DNA of 64,000 nucleotides from positions 5,096,501-5,160,500 of the forward strand of contig JAGUCH010000002.1 in the NCBI GenBank assembly GCA_019096065.1, written 5' to 3'. The notes beneath the pieces are model-generated. The model ran no database searches, was not told the origin of the DNA, and worked only from the letters and a program-made list of their open reading frames with translations. Source of the DNA: Paracyclopina nana. Lineage: Eukaryota > Arthropoda > Copepoda > Cyclopoida > Cyclopettidae. Below, piece after piece: positions 1 through 12,000 of this stretch. The position numbers and the translations under genes were made by a program. Position 1 is the first letter of the stretch; every line of letters starts with the position of its first letter.

Positions 1-20
1 TCATGTTTGCTCATTTCTAG

Positions 21-1334
21 GTATGTAGAGGAGATTGGCGGTGGCGTTAAAATTGAGTGCCAACATTGCGGATTTAAGGCTGCAGCTTGGGAGGTAAGAA
101 TTATTTTTCATGGCTACCATAGCTTGCTAAAACATAGGCTGTTTTTTAAAATATGCAGACATGCTAATGGCATACCATCGATGTAGTTTCGATATTTCAT
201 TTTTGTGCTTACTCTTTTGCTTAGAACATTGTTGTTTTTAGATACAATTTTACAGCACGACTTACGCATTTTGCATTTCAGAAATACACGAGTCATTTGA
301 TTGGAGAAATGCACGCGGGGTCTCTTAAAGCAGTGCGGACGAGGCTCCAGCAAAAGATTGGCATCTTGAGAGCAAGTCAAAGAAAAACTCAGAATTCCTT
401 GACAAAAAGGATGGAGGAGGATGGCTCTCTATTTGATGAAAGCGGCATGCGAAAAGCAACATTATTTTGCAAACTGTGCAAACTTCTCTTTAATCAGAGC
501 CGCGAATCACACAATGAGTCTGAAGATCACAAGAAAATTGTCCTGTTTCTCAATCCTCTCTGTGAGATATGTGATATCAGGTTTCGCACTCCAATGTCGT
601 ATGAAAAGCATCTGTGCTCGGAAAAGCACCTCAAAAATATCCTCAATCCCCCTACGAAGAAAAAGGAAAAACCTGATGAAGATGACGACAACGAAGAAGA
701 AGAGGAAGAAATGGATTTTAATCCTGATGATTTTGTGACCCTCGACGAAATTGTCGAAGAGGAGGATGACAAAGAAAGCGAGGAAACCTCCCATGCCGAA
801 GAATCTGATAAACCTATTGACGAAGCAAACAGTTCAATGGTGTGCGAGGGAGAGAAAGTCAGAGTTGAATCGACAGAGACCGACAATGACTCTAAATTAA
901 AAACTGAAGGGGAATCTAATGAAGCTTCCTCTAAAGTTAGAGAAGAGGCTATTGAACAGGAGGAAGAGGAAAATAAGGGGGTTGTTCTAGTTGAGCCTGA
1001 CACTCCTGTTGGGCTTGATTATGTTCGACAAGTAGTGATGTTCTATTGTGATTTATGTCACAAATACTTGCCCAAGTTGAATAGGGGCGATCCAGATGAA
1101 CTCGTTGACAGCCACTGCTCAAGTCCTGGACACCAGGATGCCTACGTAAAGAAAGAAACCGAGAAGAGGGCTGAGGAAAAAGAGGCCCTCAACGCCCTCG
1201 TAAAAGAGGAGCTCGCTGTGCCTAGTAAGACTGCTAAGGTGGATAAAATTGTTTTCAACGAAGACCAACTCGATTACGAAGCTGAATCCGAGTCTGTGAA
1301 CGGAGACATCAAATCCGAAGCCTCAGAGAAGTAG
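21..1334 (+). CDS. Matrin/CIZ1-type zinc-finger protein, 5' partial
   Basis: Two coding exons are visible: 21..93 (after a TTTCTAG acceptor, ending GAG|GTAAGA) and 282..1334 (after TTTCAG, ending in TAG). The upstream part lies outside the window. The join rebuilds a C2H2 finger, CQHCGF with the histidines in exon 2 (HLIGEMH). Further fingers read FCKLCKLLF...H and CEICDIRF...H, and a last one FYCDLCHKYLP...HCSSPGH follows the motif GLDYVRQVV. A long Asp/Glu-rich linker lies between the third and last fingers. Spacing and the terminal CHxx-type finger resemble the nuclear-matrix/RNA-associated CIZ1 and Drosophila PEP (zinc finger on ecdysone puffs) proteins, so a nuclear role in RNA or chromatin is inferred. 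The tail is acidic and lysine-rich. The family call is fair; the exact orthologue is uncertain. Confidence 0.7.
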
Positions 1335-1480
1335 ACTTAATGTTGTGTATTTACATGAATCGCAATATAAACGTTGGTTTACTTTTGGGGATGAGCCGTC
1401 AGCAATCCGAACCATGATTACTCAAATGAGCCTGAAACCAAAGAAACTTTTACCCAAGAGAAGGAGATAAGATTTCAGCA

Positions 1481-4400
1481 TTAGCATACCTCCGGATATT
1501 TGTTCATCAACTGATCTTTCAACCTCCTTGCTACAGATTCGAGTTGGGACAAATATTGCAAGGTATCCTCTCTGCATGCTCCATTTTTGGCGTCCTCTCT
1601 ACCACTCTCCAGGAGTGTTAAGAGGACTCGCAACTTTTCATCAACATTGGGCTTCGCTTCACGCTCACTCGACAAAGCCCTTGGAATTCTGGAGGGGCTA
1701 AGTGCAAGCTGCTCTCGAGCGGTTCTTCTCGGCTTAGGCTGGACTCTTCCTATGGCAGGTTGAACTGGTGTAGTAAGGGGGGAAGGAAGCGGTCGATATG
1801 GGGGATGAAATGCGAGAGCGGCACCTTGGACAGTTCTCGGCGAGGGTGCAGATTGAGCTGAGGGAGTAGGCGACATTGACTCTCGCTCGTGGTCTGACCG
1901 CTCTAGTTCAGGCACAGGAGGAAGGGGTACGCGTCCAACTGCAGCTGGACCGAATTGGTGAATGGGCGCTGGCCTATTATACATGCGTTGCTGCTGAAGC
2001 TGGAACAGCCTTTGCTGCTGCTGGTGGAATTGGCTCATTTCTTGGGCCCTTGTGTCCGGTAGCTTACGTTTTGGAGCTGCTGATCCTGCTGTTGCTCTAC
2101 TTAGGGTGCCATTCGTTGCAATTCTTGGTAACTCACGACGGGTTTGCCTAGTAAAATTGGGCTGCTCAGAAGGAGCCTTTTCTCTAGGATCGGGTGACGG
2201 AGAGTCGGAGGAAGATGATTCGCTGTAGCTGCTTTTATCATTATTGTCACCGTTGTTTTCTATCTGTATGACCGTTATCCTATGATCTTCCTCTGACATG
2301 TCCTCTTCAGTCATGGATTCGTCAAGAAGACGACCACTGTCATCATGGTGATCCTCCATGGAATCATCATGTGTATCATCTTCTGCCTCGTTCGTACCTT
2401 GGCTAACCTCAAGACTATGGGGAGGTGAAGGGATCTTGCTGCCACATGGGCTCGACTCTTTAGAATGAAGACCGGCTGAGGGAGAGCTGTAACCAGAGGT
2501 GGAAGAGTTGTCAGGACTGGCAGATCTGTCTGACCTATTTTCAGACTCAGTCCCACCGCTCTTGGGCTTATGCTTCCTGGCTGGCTTGTGAGGAGCTGCA
2601 TGCTTCTTGAACTGCCCCGTATACTTAACCTCGTTGTTATTAGGCTCGACCTCTTCTTGTTTGCTTGCCCTGACGACGCTGATATCCGTTTGAGTGCCAC
2701 TTGAGCTCTTGTTATTTCGGAAGCTTTCAACGCGAAGCCTCAGCTTGCCTGTACTGCTTACTCTGCTATTAGATTTTTTCACAGTTGCCCCCTTACGGGG
2801 AACTGTGTCGTAGATGAGCACAGACTCCGAGCTACTCATCTTGCCCATGCTGCCAAAGTACATGGTGGGCACCGAAGATGAATCCTGGCTGTAAAGACTA
2901 GAGGGAGTGTACGACGCTTGACGCCCGTTTGTGAGGATTCCTTTCAGGTGGTGCTGCTGGTGTTGCTGCTGATGCTCTGATGATCCAACGCTTGAAATAG
3001 ATCCAGTTGAACCATACTTGACCATTCCAACATTGACCGCTTCTTCGGATCGTTCTGACAAAAGGTTTTCCATGCTTGACGAGTAGTGCGCCTGCAAAGA
3101 AAATAGTTTCTTATAAAGAGGTTGCGCCACGAATGCAATATTTGTTCCGCTGAAAGAAGTTAGTTACCGATCGAAGTAAATGGCTATTGGATGCTAGCTT
3201 GTGGCGTGAACTTTGAACCAGTCCCTCGACCGCTTGATAGCGTATGTTTTCACCGCAGCTATCCGTCGAAAGTTCTTCTTGAGCATGCCGAATATATGGG
3301 CTTTTAGAATTATCGGTCGTTTCCAGGAGAACGCAGTTGCCGTTTGCAGTGATATTCCCAGCGGACCATCCGTACCTGCGCATCTTCTCCCTATCTGGTA
3401 AGTCGAAGCTTCTGCCAGCCTGCAATGCATAATTGATTGCAATAAGTATGCGGACAAATATGCGCCACATTTGCAATTTTCTCAGATTGGCGAGAGAATT
3501 AATAAATAGCATGATTGATGAGAAATTATGACGTATTTAAAGCAATTTTAATAACAACTGGCGTTTAGAAATCTTATTACGCACTCTGCATTTACGGTTA
3601 ATTAGCGGGAGCTACCTGGAATTCGCAGATGTCGTCAAAGTGGCTGTAATGATGGGATTTGCGTTTATTGGTGCCATAAACGTTGTGGTTGTGGTCAAAT
3701 AGTTTCATCTGCTTGGCAACGCTATTACTGCGGAAAGTTCTCGTTGGAGGCTGGAGCGTCGAGGCTCCTCTGTAATGCATGGGTGGCTGCTGCTGGCTCA
3801 CTTGCCCCACAGTGGTTTTACTCCTCTTTAGCGTAACGATGGGTCTGACCTCAGATTTCCCCGAAGCCTCATGCATGTTGAATGTTGGCACTTCATTAGC
3901 GGAGAATGAGGGCAACACCTCGGTCGCCCTGGGGTGGATGTACATGGACTGGTGCCTGCGGATGACGGCATGCCTGTTGCCACCGAGCTTCCCACCACCA
4001 CCGGCAGGAGAAATGGGGTCCACGGTTTCAGAGATGGTCCGAATACCTGCTGAAAAGTGTAATAATTATCTGGCATTTTGAGGCCAGCATTGAGTGATAG
4101 ATGGGTAGCTCGTTGGCTGCTGACGTTTCGTTATTTATGCGTGCATGGAACGTGATGGCTGATTGAAAATTATGCAAGTTCTTCTGCATTCTATGTGTAG
4201 ATATGCTGCGTACCGGGTGAGTTTTGCTCTTGTGACGAGGATTTGGTCGCCTTCAGAAATGACAGCGAACGCTTGACATTGGTGCCTAGGCCTCCCGTAG
4301 AGGTCGATGCGACGGTGCGTGCCACCGAATGGAACGGGGCGTAATTGCCCCGGTAGATCCACGTCGGGTGGGGGATGGGACCGCTCGGCGTTTTCAAGTT

Positions 4401-5122
4401 CAGGTCGTCGTCATGCCGCTTCACGAAATCCTTAACAAAGTGGGACTAGAAATGAGTGTCATGATTTTCCATTGAAAGATGCTACCTTGGGCATCAGAGA
4501 ATCATTGTCCTCGATTGGGTCAAAGTTGTGATGGTGGACCATATTGCCGCTGGGGCTTTTCTTACTAGCAGCAGCCTCCCTATCGGCCAGCACTTGCTGG
4601 AAGCAAAATGCGTATTGCGAGGCCAGAAAAGATGCGATCATGGCGATCACCGTGCTGATCGTGGTGCACAAGTAGGCCGAGTACATCAAGCCATCCAAAA
4701 CATGCTCCTTGATGTAGTTGGTGTCCTCGGTCGAGAGGAAGCCCCGCCACTCGCCCACCTCAAGGATGACCAGGTTGACCAAATTGACGATGGCGACGAC
4801 GAGTGATAGGAGCAAGAACCCTTGCGCTTTGAGGGTGGTCATTGAGCCTGCGCAACCCAGCAATATGATGGTGACTCCGCTGAAGCAATTCTGTAACGAT
4901 AGCGACAAATGGATGGATTCCGCGAAAGCGCACGGGTGCTATTATTGATGTGTACGCTTACCCATGCTCCTGTCCAAATATTTGATCCCAGTTGAAAGAT
5001 GGGCAACTCGAGCATGAAATAAATGCCCGCGACGAATTGCACGGCGCCACAAAAAGCATAAATCGCTCCCCAGGCCAATTGCAAGGCGTGACTCGCTCGG
5101 CGGTTGGCACAAAATTGGAGGC
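1481..5122 (-). CDS. Four-pass membrane protein with long cytoplasmic tail, 5' partial
   Basis: Six exons join in phase on the minus strand: 5122-4962, 4890-4486, 4445-4214, 4046-3616, 3419-3168 and 3091-1481 (stop TAA), about 1030 residues. The first ATG exon is not found; exon one here begins in phase 1. The N-terminal quarter has about four hydrophobic segments: LAWGAIYAFCGAVQF, CFSGVTIILLGCAG, LLLSLVVAIVNLVNLVIL and CTTISTVIAMIASFLAS. The spacing resembles CD20/MARVEL/FAM189-like tetraspan proteins. The rest is a low-complexity Ser/Pro/Gln tail with a Gln-rich helix (FHQQQQRLFQLQQQ) and a conserved-looking C-terminal helix (DTLQYLSQLESVARRLKDQL). If the donor at 3615 is not used, exon four reads to a stop at 3598, giving a short isoform. 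I do not recognise the orthologue; a plasma- or endosomal-membrane adaptor is only an inference. Confidence 0.65.
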
Positions 5123-6068
5123 CTGCAATAAGGAGAAAAACATGATTAGGGCCATTTGACGGAAAACTAGCTTAAACTGACTGCCGCATTTCTTTAATCA
5201 CCCTGCGCCGTCCCTTTAGTATACTTATAGTAGGATATGCCCAATGACATTGCCGAAGTTTCCCTTTCTCGCAATTCATATCAAGCTATCGAGTTTCTCT
5301 TTCATGGAAAGGACTGCCATCCTCGAATTTTAGATGACCGCATTGTTTTTCAAATATTTTAAACAGGCATGGCACCGCCGGCGTTTATTATTAGGCGATA
5401 CAACTGCTAATAAAAGTTTGGAGCCACATCCATTAGCATCATCATTAGATAGGAGCCCTAAATGCCGTCGATCACGCAACATGCGAGATGGGGAGGAGGT
5501 TTTAAGAATATGTGGAGTAGCCTAGCGAAAGGGAGCTGAAATATCAAATAGCCGGCCGGCATAAGCATATTAACGTCGAAAGTTGGTCGTTGGGGGAAAG
5601 CTTACTGTATCATGATGAAAAGAGGCTGCAGCAGAGAGGAGGAGGAGAGAAAGGACATCAAGGCGCAAGTGGCTATCGATCCATTACTTTATACTACTTT
5701 CAGTAGCATGGCTTTCTACGTGGATGGGAGCGGGATTTCGTCTTCACTTTGGCGGATGCTGAATCAGACCGTACGTACGAAATGTAGCACGGCGGCGGCG
5801 GCGGCTACAGCCGCAGTAGCGCCATGATGTCCCTTGAAAGCCATCAGCAGCGGCAGCGCCAGCTGGAGCCAAGAAAGACCCCGGTTCGACTACTAAGGAC
5901 TTTGGAAAGCCAACCGCGTCGTCGCGCGACAATCGATCCGGCCTCAGTCAGTGTCGCGGCCGTGCTGAGGCCGCAATGATGATGAGTGCATGAGGCAAAA
6001 ACACAACAAACCACCCAATCGTCAAGCCGTTCACGCATCTCGTTGAGCCTAACCGGAATCTCTTCAGC
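5123..6068. other. Spacer between tetraspan gene and flotillin-1
   Basis: No convincing coding exon was found here on either strand. I looked for the missing phase-1 first exon of the minus-strand tetraspan gene. Candidate donors near 5605 and 5770 are preceded by in-frame stops or lack an ATG. A GCC-repeat tract (about 5790-5815, reading poly-Ala or poly-Arg) is low complexity. The stretch must contain the flotillin-1 promoter and 5' UTR; no clear TATA box was seen. Confidence 0.4.
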
Positions 6069-9000
6069 ATGACTTGGGGCTTTGTGGTGTGCGGCCCCAA
6101 CGAGGCGCTCGTCGTGTCGGGTAGGACCATTTCATCGCATCAATTATTAAAGCAACGACAATTGTTGATTTCTGTATACAGGATGCTGCCATCGAAAGCC
6201 TCTTCTCGTCCCTGGAGGCCGGGCCTTTGTCTGGCCCGGGATCCAGCATGTGCAAAGGTATCAACACTATCACGCATTATTAAAAGGACCATTTATAAAT
6301 GAAGGGTGGGTTCCATAAATAGCGAATTGCCAATAAGCTATGTATAGATACTATTATGCGTCCCTTGGGGAGAATTGGGGCAAAGTTTGTGCTATAAAGT
6401 ACTGCATCACGCTAGGATCTCGTTGAATGTGATGACGCTCAAGGTGTCCACGAACCATGTCAATACCGTCGAGGGAGTCCCCATATCCGTCACGGGGATT
6501 GCTCAGGTGATCACATAATGCAGGATGTTCAGCGACATTTCCTCGTGTCTTTTGCACAGCTTTCAGCATTTCTTTTCTTTGGGTTTTTTTCGTGCCGTAG
6601 AATGAGACAACTTAATTGATTGGCTTTTTCTCCATTCTCCTGGCGCTTCACCTTTTTTAGCGTATACCCCTTTTATTTTGGTGTCATATCGATGTTGATG
6701 CTTCCATAAGACACATATTGTGACGAACACACTCAACATTTCAATTACACACAAAATGGTGGTTTGCAACTATACTGCACTTATTGTATACGGAACCCAA
6801 GGTGGTGGAAATCCGGGCCATTAAACAACCTACCACCGCACCACTTTGAACAGTTAATGATTTTTATGTTGCCATACAAAGTCTAAACAAAAGAAGGTCA
6901 GAGCGTGCTCTACCGTGGGTGATCTGCTTAAAAATATGGAGGCCGCAAATAGGTTTTGATATGATATGAGATTGCATAGACGGAACCCGCCCTGATCATA
7001 AAGGAACATGCATTATTATAGCAAAGAGTGGGTTTGATCATAGACACGTGCTAGTCTTCCCATATCAATTGTGTACAGAAAAATATGCTTAATCGTTTTT
7101 CGATCTCATTAGGTTGCGCTTGAACACCATGACACTTCAGGTGACGAGCAATAACGTTTATTCCGCCCAAGGTGTAGCCATCTCGGTGACGGGAATCGCT
7201 CAGGTACAACACACATTCTCACATTAGTACATAGGTACTGCAAGTAGTGTTTCAGTATAGTCTACTTGGTGCTTTTTATCATTTGTGGTGGATTTGTCAG
7301 GGTGCTAATTTGCCAACCCACTATTGATGGTGCTAGCAAAAGTCTTAGCCAGCTGATTAGATTAACTGGGAAAGGCGCTACCAGATAAACTATTCGTATA
7401 CATCCAAAACAGATGCGAGGACTTTTTTGCGCTTCTTTGCACTGGTTTAAAAAACGAACGGAGGCAAACTCACCTCTAGCACCAAAATGGCTTGATTAGC
7501 AAAAAGCATCGATGAAGTGAGCAGGGAAGTTTTTCCCAGTTTGAAATGCTAATTGAGATTTGTTTTTTAACCTCGCCTCATCATTAGTCATATTATTATA
7601 AGCCATATGCGCGCGACCTTAGCAGGTTGAGTCATTAATTACAAGCAAGATTTGTGGTTTTTCAACTTTTTTACATGCCATCCCGAATAGGCTATCTGGC
7701 GTTTTTGAGATGTTTTCCCGATTTGTCAGCAGCATAATTAAGGCCCACAGCTGCCAAGTTTGAATCAAGGTCATGATCAAATCGTGAAAGACTCCCTGAT
7801 CGCTCGATTTGTAGCTTGGGTAGCTGCGTAGGTAATAATCTGAATTAGAAATTGGGAAAATGGAAGTCAAGCAGCAGTGTAATCGTGATCACAATCATTT
7901 CGGGGTCACGTCTCGTTGAGAGATTCCAATCTGGAGATTGGCCTTGTCAGCATCGACTCGGCTTGACATCTTCACACCAAAAACAGCTGGACCACGATGA
8001 CACTTTTGAGTTTTGCATGACACTATTTTGGTTGACTATCCACCTACTTATTCGTTTACCTTTGCACCTCTATATGTCCTACGTATGCATGCATGCGCGC
8101 CAGCCCCTAATTACAGAAAAGACTATGTATATGTAAGCACCCCACCCACCCACGCAAATGATGTTGAAACACACTCGCACACATTTCGCAACTGCTTGCT
8201 TGCCAATTACCACATATATACGTAACACCGCAAGCCAAAGGCTTTTTATTCGGGAAAAAGAGCGCATGTCCTTGGCACTGATCCAGCCAAGGAAACCTTC
8301 TTACTTTTTTCCACTTGTCACAGCCAAACTAAGTAGCGACTTATATAATTGATGATGATCATTTTAGGTCAAAATCCAAGGGCAAAACGAGGAAATGCTA
8401 TTGGCCGCCTGTGAGCAGTTTCTGAGCAAAACCGAGGAGCAAATCCAACAAGTAGCATTAGAGACTCTGGAGGGCCATCAAAGGGCCATCATGGGATCGA
8501 TGACAGTGGAGGTAAGAAGAAGAACTTGCTTTTATTTCCGTCACGTCTTGACGCATTTTGCTGCGCGCGCTATACCCTGCACAGCTATGCAGACGTGACC
8601 TTTTTATGCCCCATAGTTGCTGTGTGCTTGAATGCACGCGTGAGATTGCGTTGGATCCTCCTTTTCCTGATGAGAAAAGATCTGACCTTTTGGCATTTTT
8701 CCGCCATCTATTATTGAGCTGGCGTCAAAATTCAAATATTTTGGTGGTAGAACGGCAAGGGAAAAAAATGCCTTCTTCCACTACCTATTTTTGTATTCAC
8801 AGTGGTGTCTTTGTGGGCTCTGCAGCATAGCTCGAAGGTTATCAATGCCAAAGAACACAATACAGTTTTTCTTTGACATTCGATATTTGCCACTCCCGCG
8901 CTTTGCTTGGGTGGTCAAAAGATGGAAGGTACGTGTACTATGTGTGTGCTCTTAAGACCAATAATTGTCGACGCGCCCTTTGGCTCGCATTCTAGTAGTG

Positions 9001-12000
9001 AAAATTGCTATGGGCACTTGATTGCAGCCGGTGGCAATTAGGATCATCGCGAATGGACATTACTAGTGTGCTACAAATCAAAAATGGATGTCATGAACAG
9101 CAGGGAAAGCTTTCACAACATTTGTATTCAGCTTGCACCCCTATATGCTTCGCATAAAGGAGCACCCCTGCTCTGGTGTATAAGGGGAAGCCAGAAAAGT
9201 AGCACATTGAAGGCTTACCTGCAAAATAGAGACGAGAAAAGCATGAGAAGGGTGACCAACAACGTTTAAAAAAGAAACCATACACATAATAAAGCAGCCC
9301 CCCTCACAGTAACTGTGCGGTAAATGGAGCTGCTTTATAATATCGCCCTTTATAGGAGCAAAATGTGGAATTTGGCGGAATTTCGAAAAATGCTTGGCAA
9401 ACTTCCTCGTGGTAGTAGTATATCCGTTACACTGCATGTATCATCTCATGACGTGAGACAAAGAAGCGATCGGCGCAATAAAAATCATATGTGCAAAGAT
9501 CAAAGCTGGAAAAAGCAATGATATGAGATCCGAGGTCGTATTCATCGCCGCACCGCAAATAATGCGCTGCTTGCGTGTCGTTCGCCAGAGTTTTTCTCGA
9601 TGTGCGAACAAAACTTTTTTCCCTCAGAGAACAAAGTTTGGCGTTGTCGACACAAGCTTGTACTGTTCATCGGCCACAAGAAACAATGCCCCTCAAATGT
9701 CATGCTTCCGCACTTTGTGATTTGGCAACACAAATAATGATAATTTATCCTGCAAAACCCCAGTAGCAGCAATTACTTGGTAGGTTCGCGTGTTGTTCGT
9801 TTTGCATCCCGACATGCAGCAGACAAATGGCTCGGTGGAAGAAGACTGAGAAAATGCAATAAAGCCCTCTAACGTAATTTGCAATTTGCCATCAGTTCAT
9901 GGTATTCATGCAGCCGGGTAATTGCACAAAGAACCAAGATATGGGCCTAAAAATATGCCAAAAATACTACCACGTACCACATGCAGGAAGGGGCGTGTTG
10001 TGTTGTTCATACGAAGCACACACTACGTATATGTTGCTCATGTCGACATTTATTGATCGATGTGAGCACGTTTTTGAGGCAGAACGACGCAAGCTGTGAT
10101 CAGGGACCATTTGCATAGTCTTTCGTCATTTTTCTCAATACGAGGCATATTAAATTAGAGCCCATCTTTTGTTTGGCAGATATCGCAAGGTCTCGCTGCA
10201 GCAGAATTCGGCAATTTGCGTCACGAGATTTTTGTCGCTGCTGCTGCTGCCGAGAAACTCGTGCCATGGCCCCATTATAGTCTCATCATGACATAAGAAG
10301 ATGATGATCATCATCATCATGTTGAGCAGTTTCTAACAGCAGGTTTTTGATAGAAAATGAGAGAGCCTCGGGGGCCACCCACGAATGGTTTTTCGCCAGG
10401 AATAAAGACCCATTTTCAGGTCACTACTATTGACTCTAATGATTAACATGCGCGCGCAGACGTCTACCACAATGAATATAAGGTACAGCATGCTGAAGCA
10501 AGGTCTGATCCAGAGATGTCATGCTAGGCGCCCATTTTCTGTCATATTTGCGTCTCATCTTCGTCAAAAGATTGTTGCATCATCCTGCTAAAAGAGCCTT
10601 TCTGATTTTTTCTATACGATCATTATTATTGCTTTATTTATGGGCAATTTTCCCATTGACGCGTTGCGTGCAGGAGGCTCGTTGAAGTGACTTGCAATTA
10701 GAGTAGGGAAAAAGTCAAGCATCGTGAGCACCCAATAAAATAGAGACGCCATAATGTTCGCGCTCTTGTCACAAGTGGGTTAAATTCGCATCAAGCCCGT
10801 GCTGTGTACAGATTTTCGGGCATCACGATTTTCCCTCATGAGCTCCAATTTTTGTAACGGTGATGCGACCATCAATCCATCAGGCATTTTGATCATCTTT
10901 GGCTTCGGGCGGACATTTCTTGCTACTCGTGTGCAAAATTCGCGCGAATGCAATTTATACGATCATGCAGCCATTATGCAATGCCTATTGTCTAATTACA
11001 TCCGTTTGATGTGGACAGTCGAACGATTTACTTTCTATACATAATTTTTGCATATTTTGCGCTACTAGTATGCGATCCTAATTGGAGCGAAACGGCAAGA
11101 AATTGGACATCTCGTGCAATATTCCTTGCCAGACCTCTGGTTGTCCAATAGCAGAGAAAGTCGCGGACTTTTTTCGATTTCTTCAATAGACAAACAAAAA
11201 CGCGAAGCTTTCTCTCTCCATTCGTGTTGAGGCGAACAAGTAAACATGGAAGGTATAAGGGTAAAATCTACTGTGTAGAAGGAAAAATCACTGCGATTTT
11301 CGGTAGCGTCCGGGAGAAATGGGAGGGAAGGTATATATCCGAATCGATTGGATATGTCAGACCAGAATTGGACTCGAAACAATGATCGATTTGGATCAGT
11401 TAAGTAGGAGGGAAAAAACGAACAGTTTTCTCAGAGCGTCGCGAAGTAACCAGCTAGAACTCACATGATACATATAAGCAATTGGGAGCAACACCAGCAA
11501 AATAAATGGACGGAAGTGCGCATTTGACAGCAGCAAGCTTGTTAAATTGTACCGTTTCGAAGAAATGGCAGAAAAAGCGAGCACCAATGTCTTGCAAAGA
11601 TACCGCGATGCAGTAATTTGCTACAAATGAGAAGAGATACTAGGTGGCTACAATGATTGCACCTTAAAAGGCCATAAATATAACGCGAAATCTGTTGCAG
11701 TCGCACGATCGCCTGGCAGAAAAATACGGTCGATTGGCAGGAGAAAACTTGGCTGATTTTCTCAGCATCTTTTTATGGCACCCTTAGCAGTAGAGCAGCA
11801 TTCTTAGGTGCTGAGAGAGAGAAGACCGCAGATCATCACGTGCAGAAATTTGACAGAATCTTGTTAATGCCATATGGCAACAGGAATTTCTACTTTTTTG
11901 CTGGCATCTTGTTATTTGGGCAAGCTTCTTTCAAAGCCATGTTGCGGTCAAAGTTAGTTTCCAAATCCGCTAGAACGTGGTAAAGTTCTCACACAATATA

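Noticed and set aside
527-1003. Antisense Ser-rich frame of 158 residues
   Set aside because: It is the mirror of the Glu/Asp-rich coding tract of the plus-strand zinc-finger gene; composition alone explains it.
8139-8156. CACC repeat as a regulatory element
   Set aside because: Short low-complexity tract with no supporting context.
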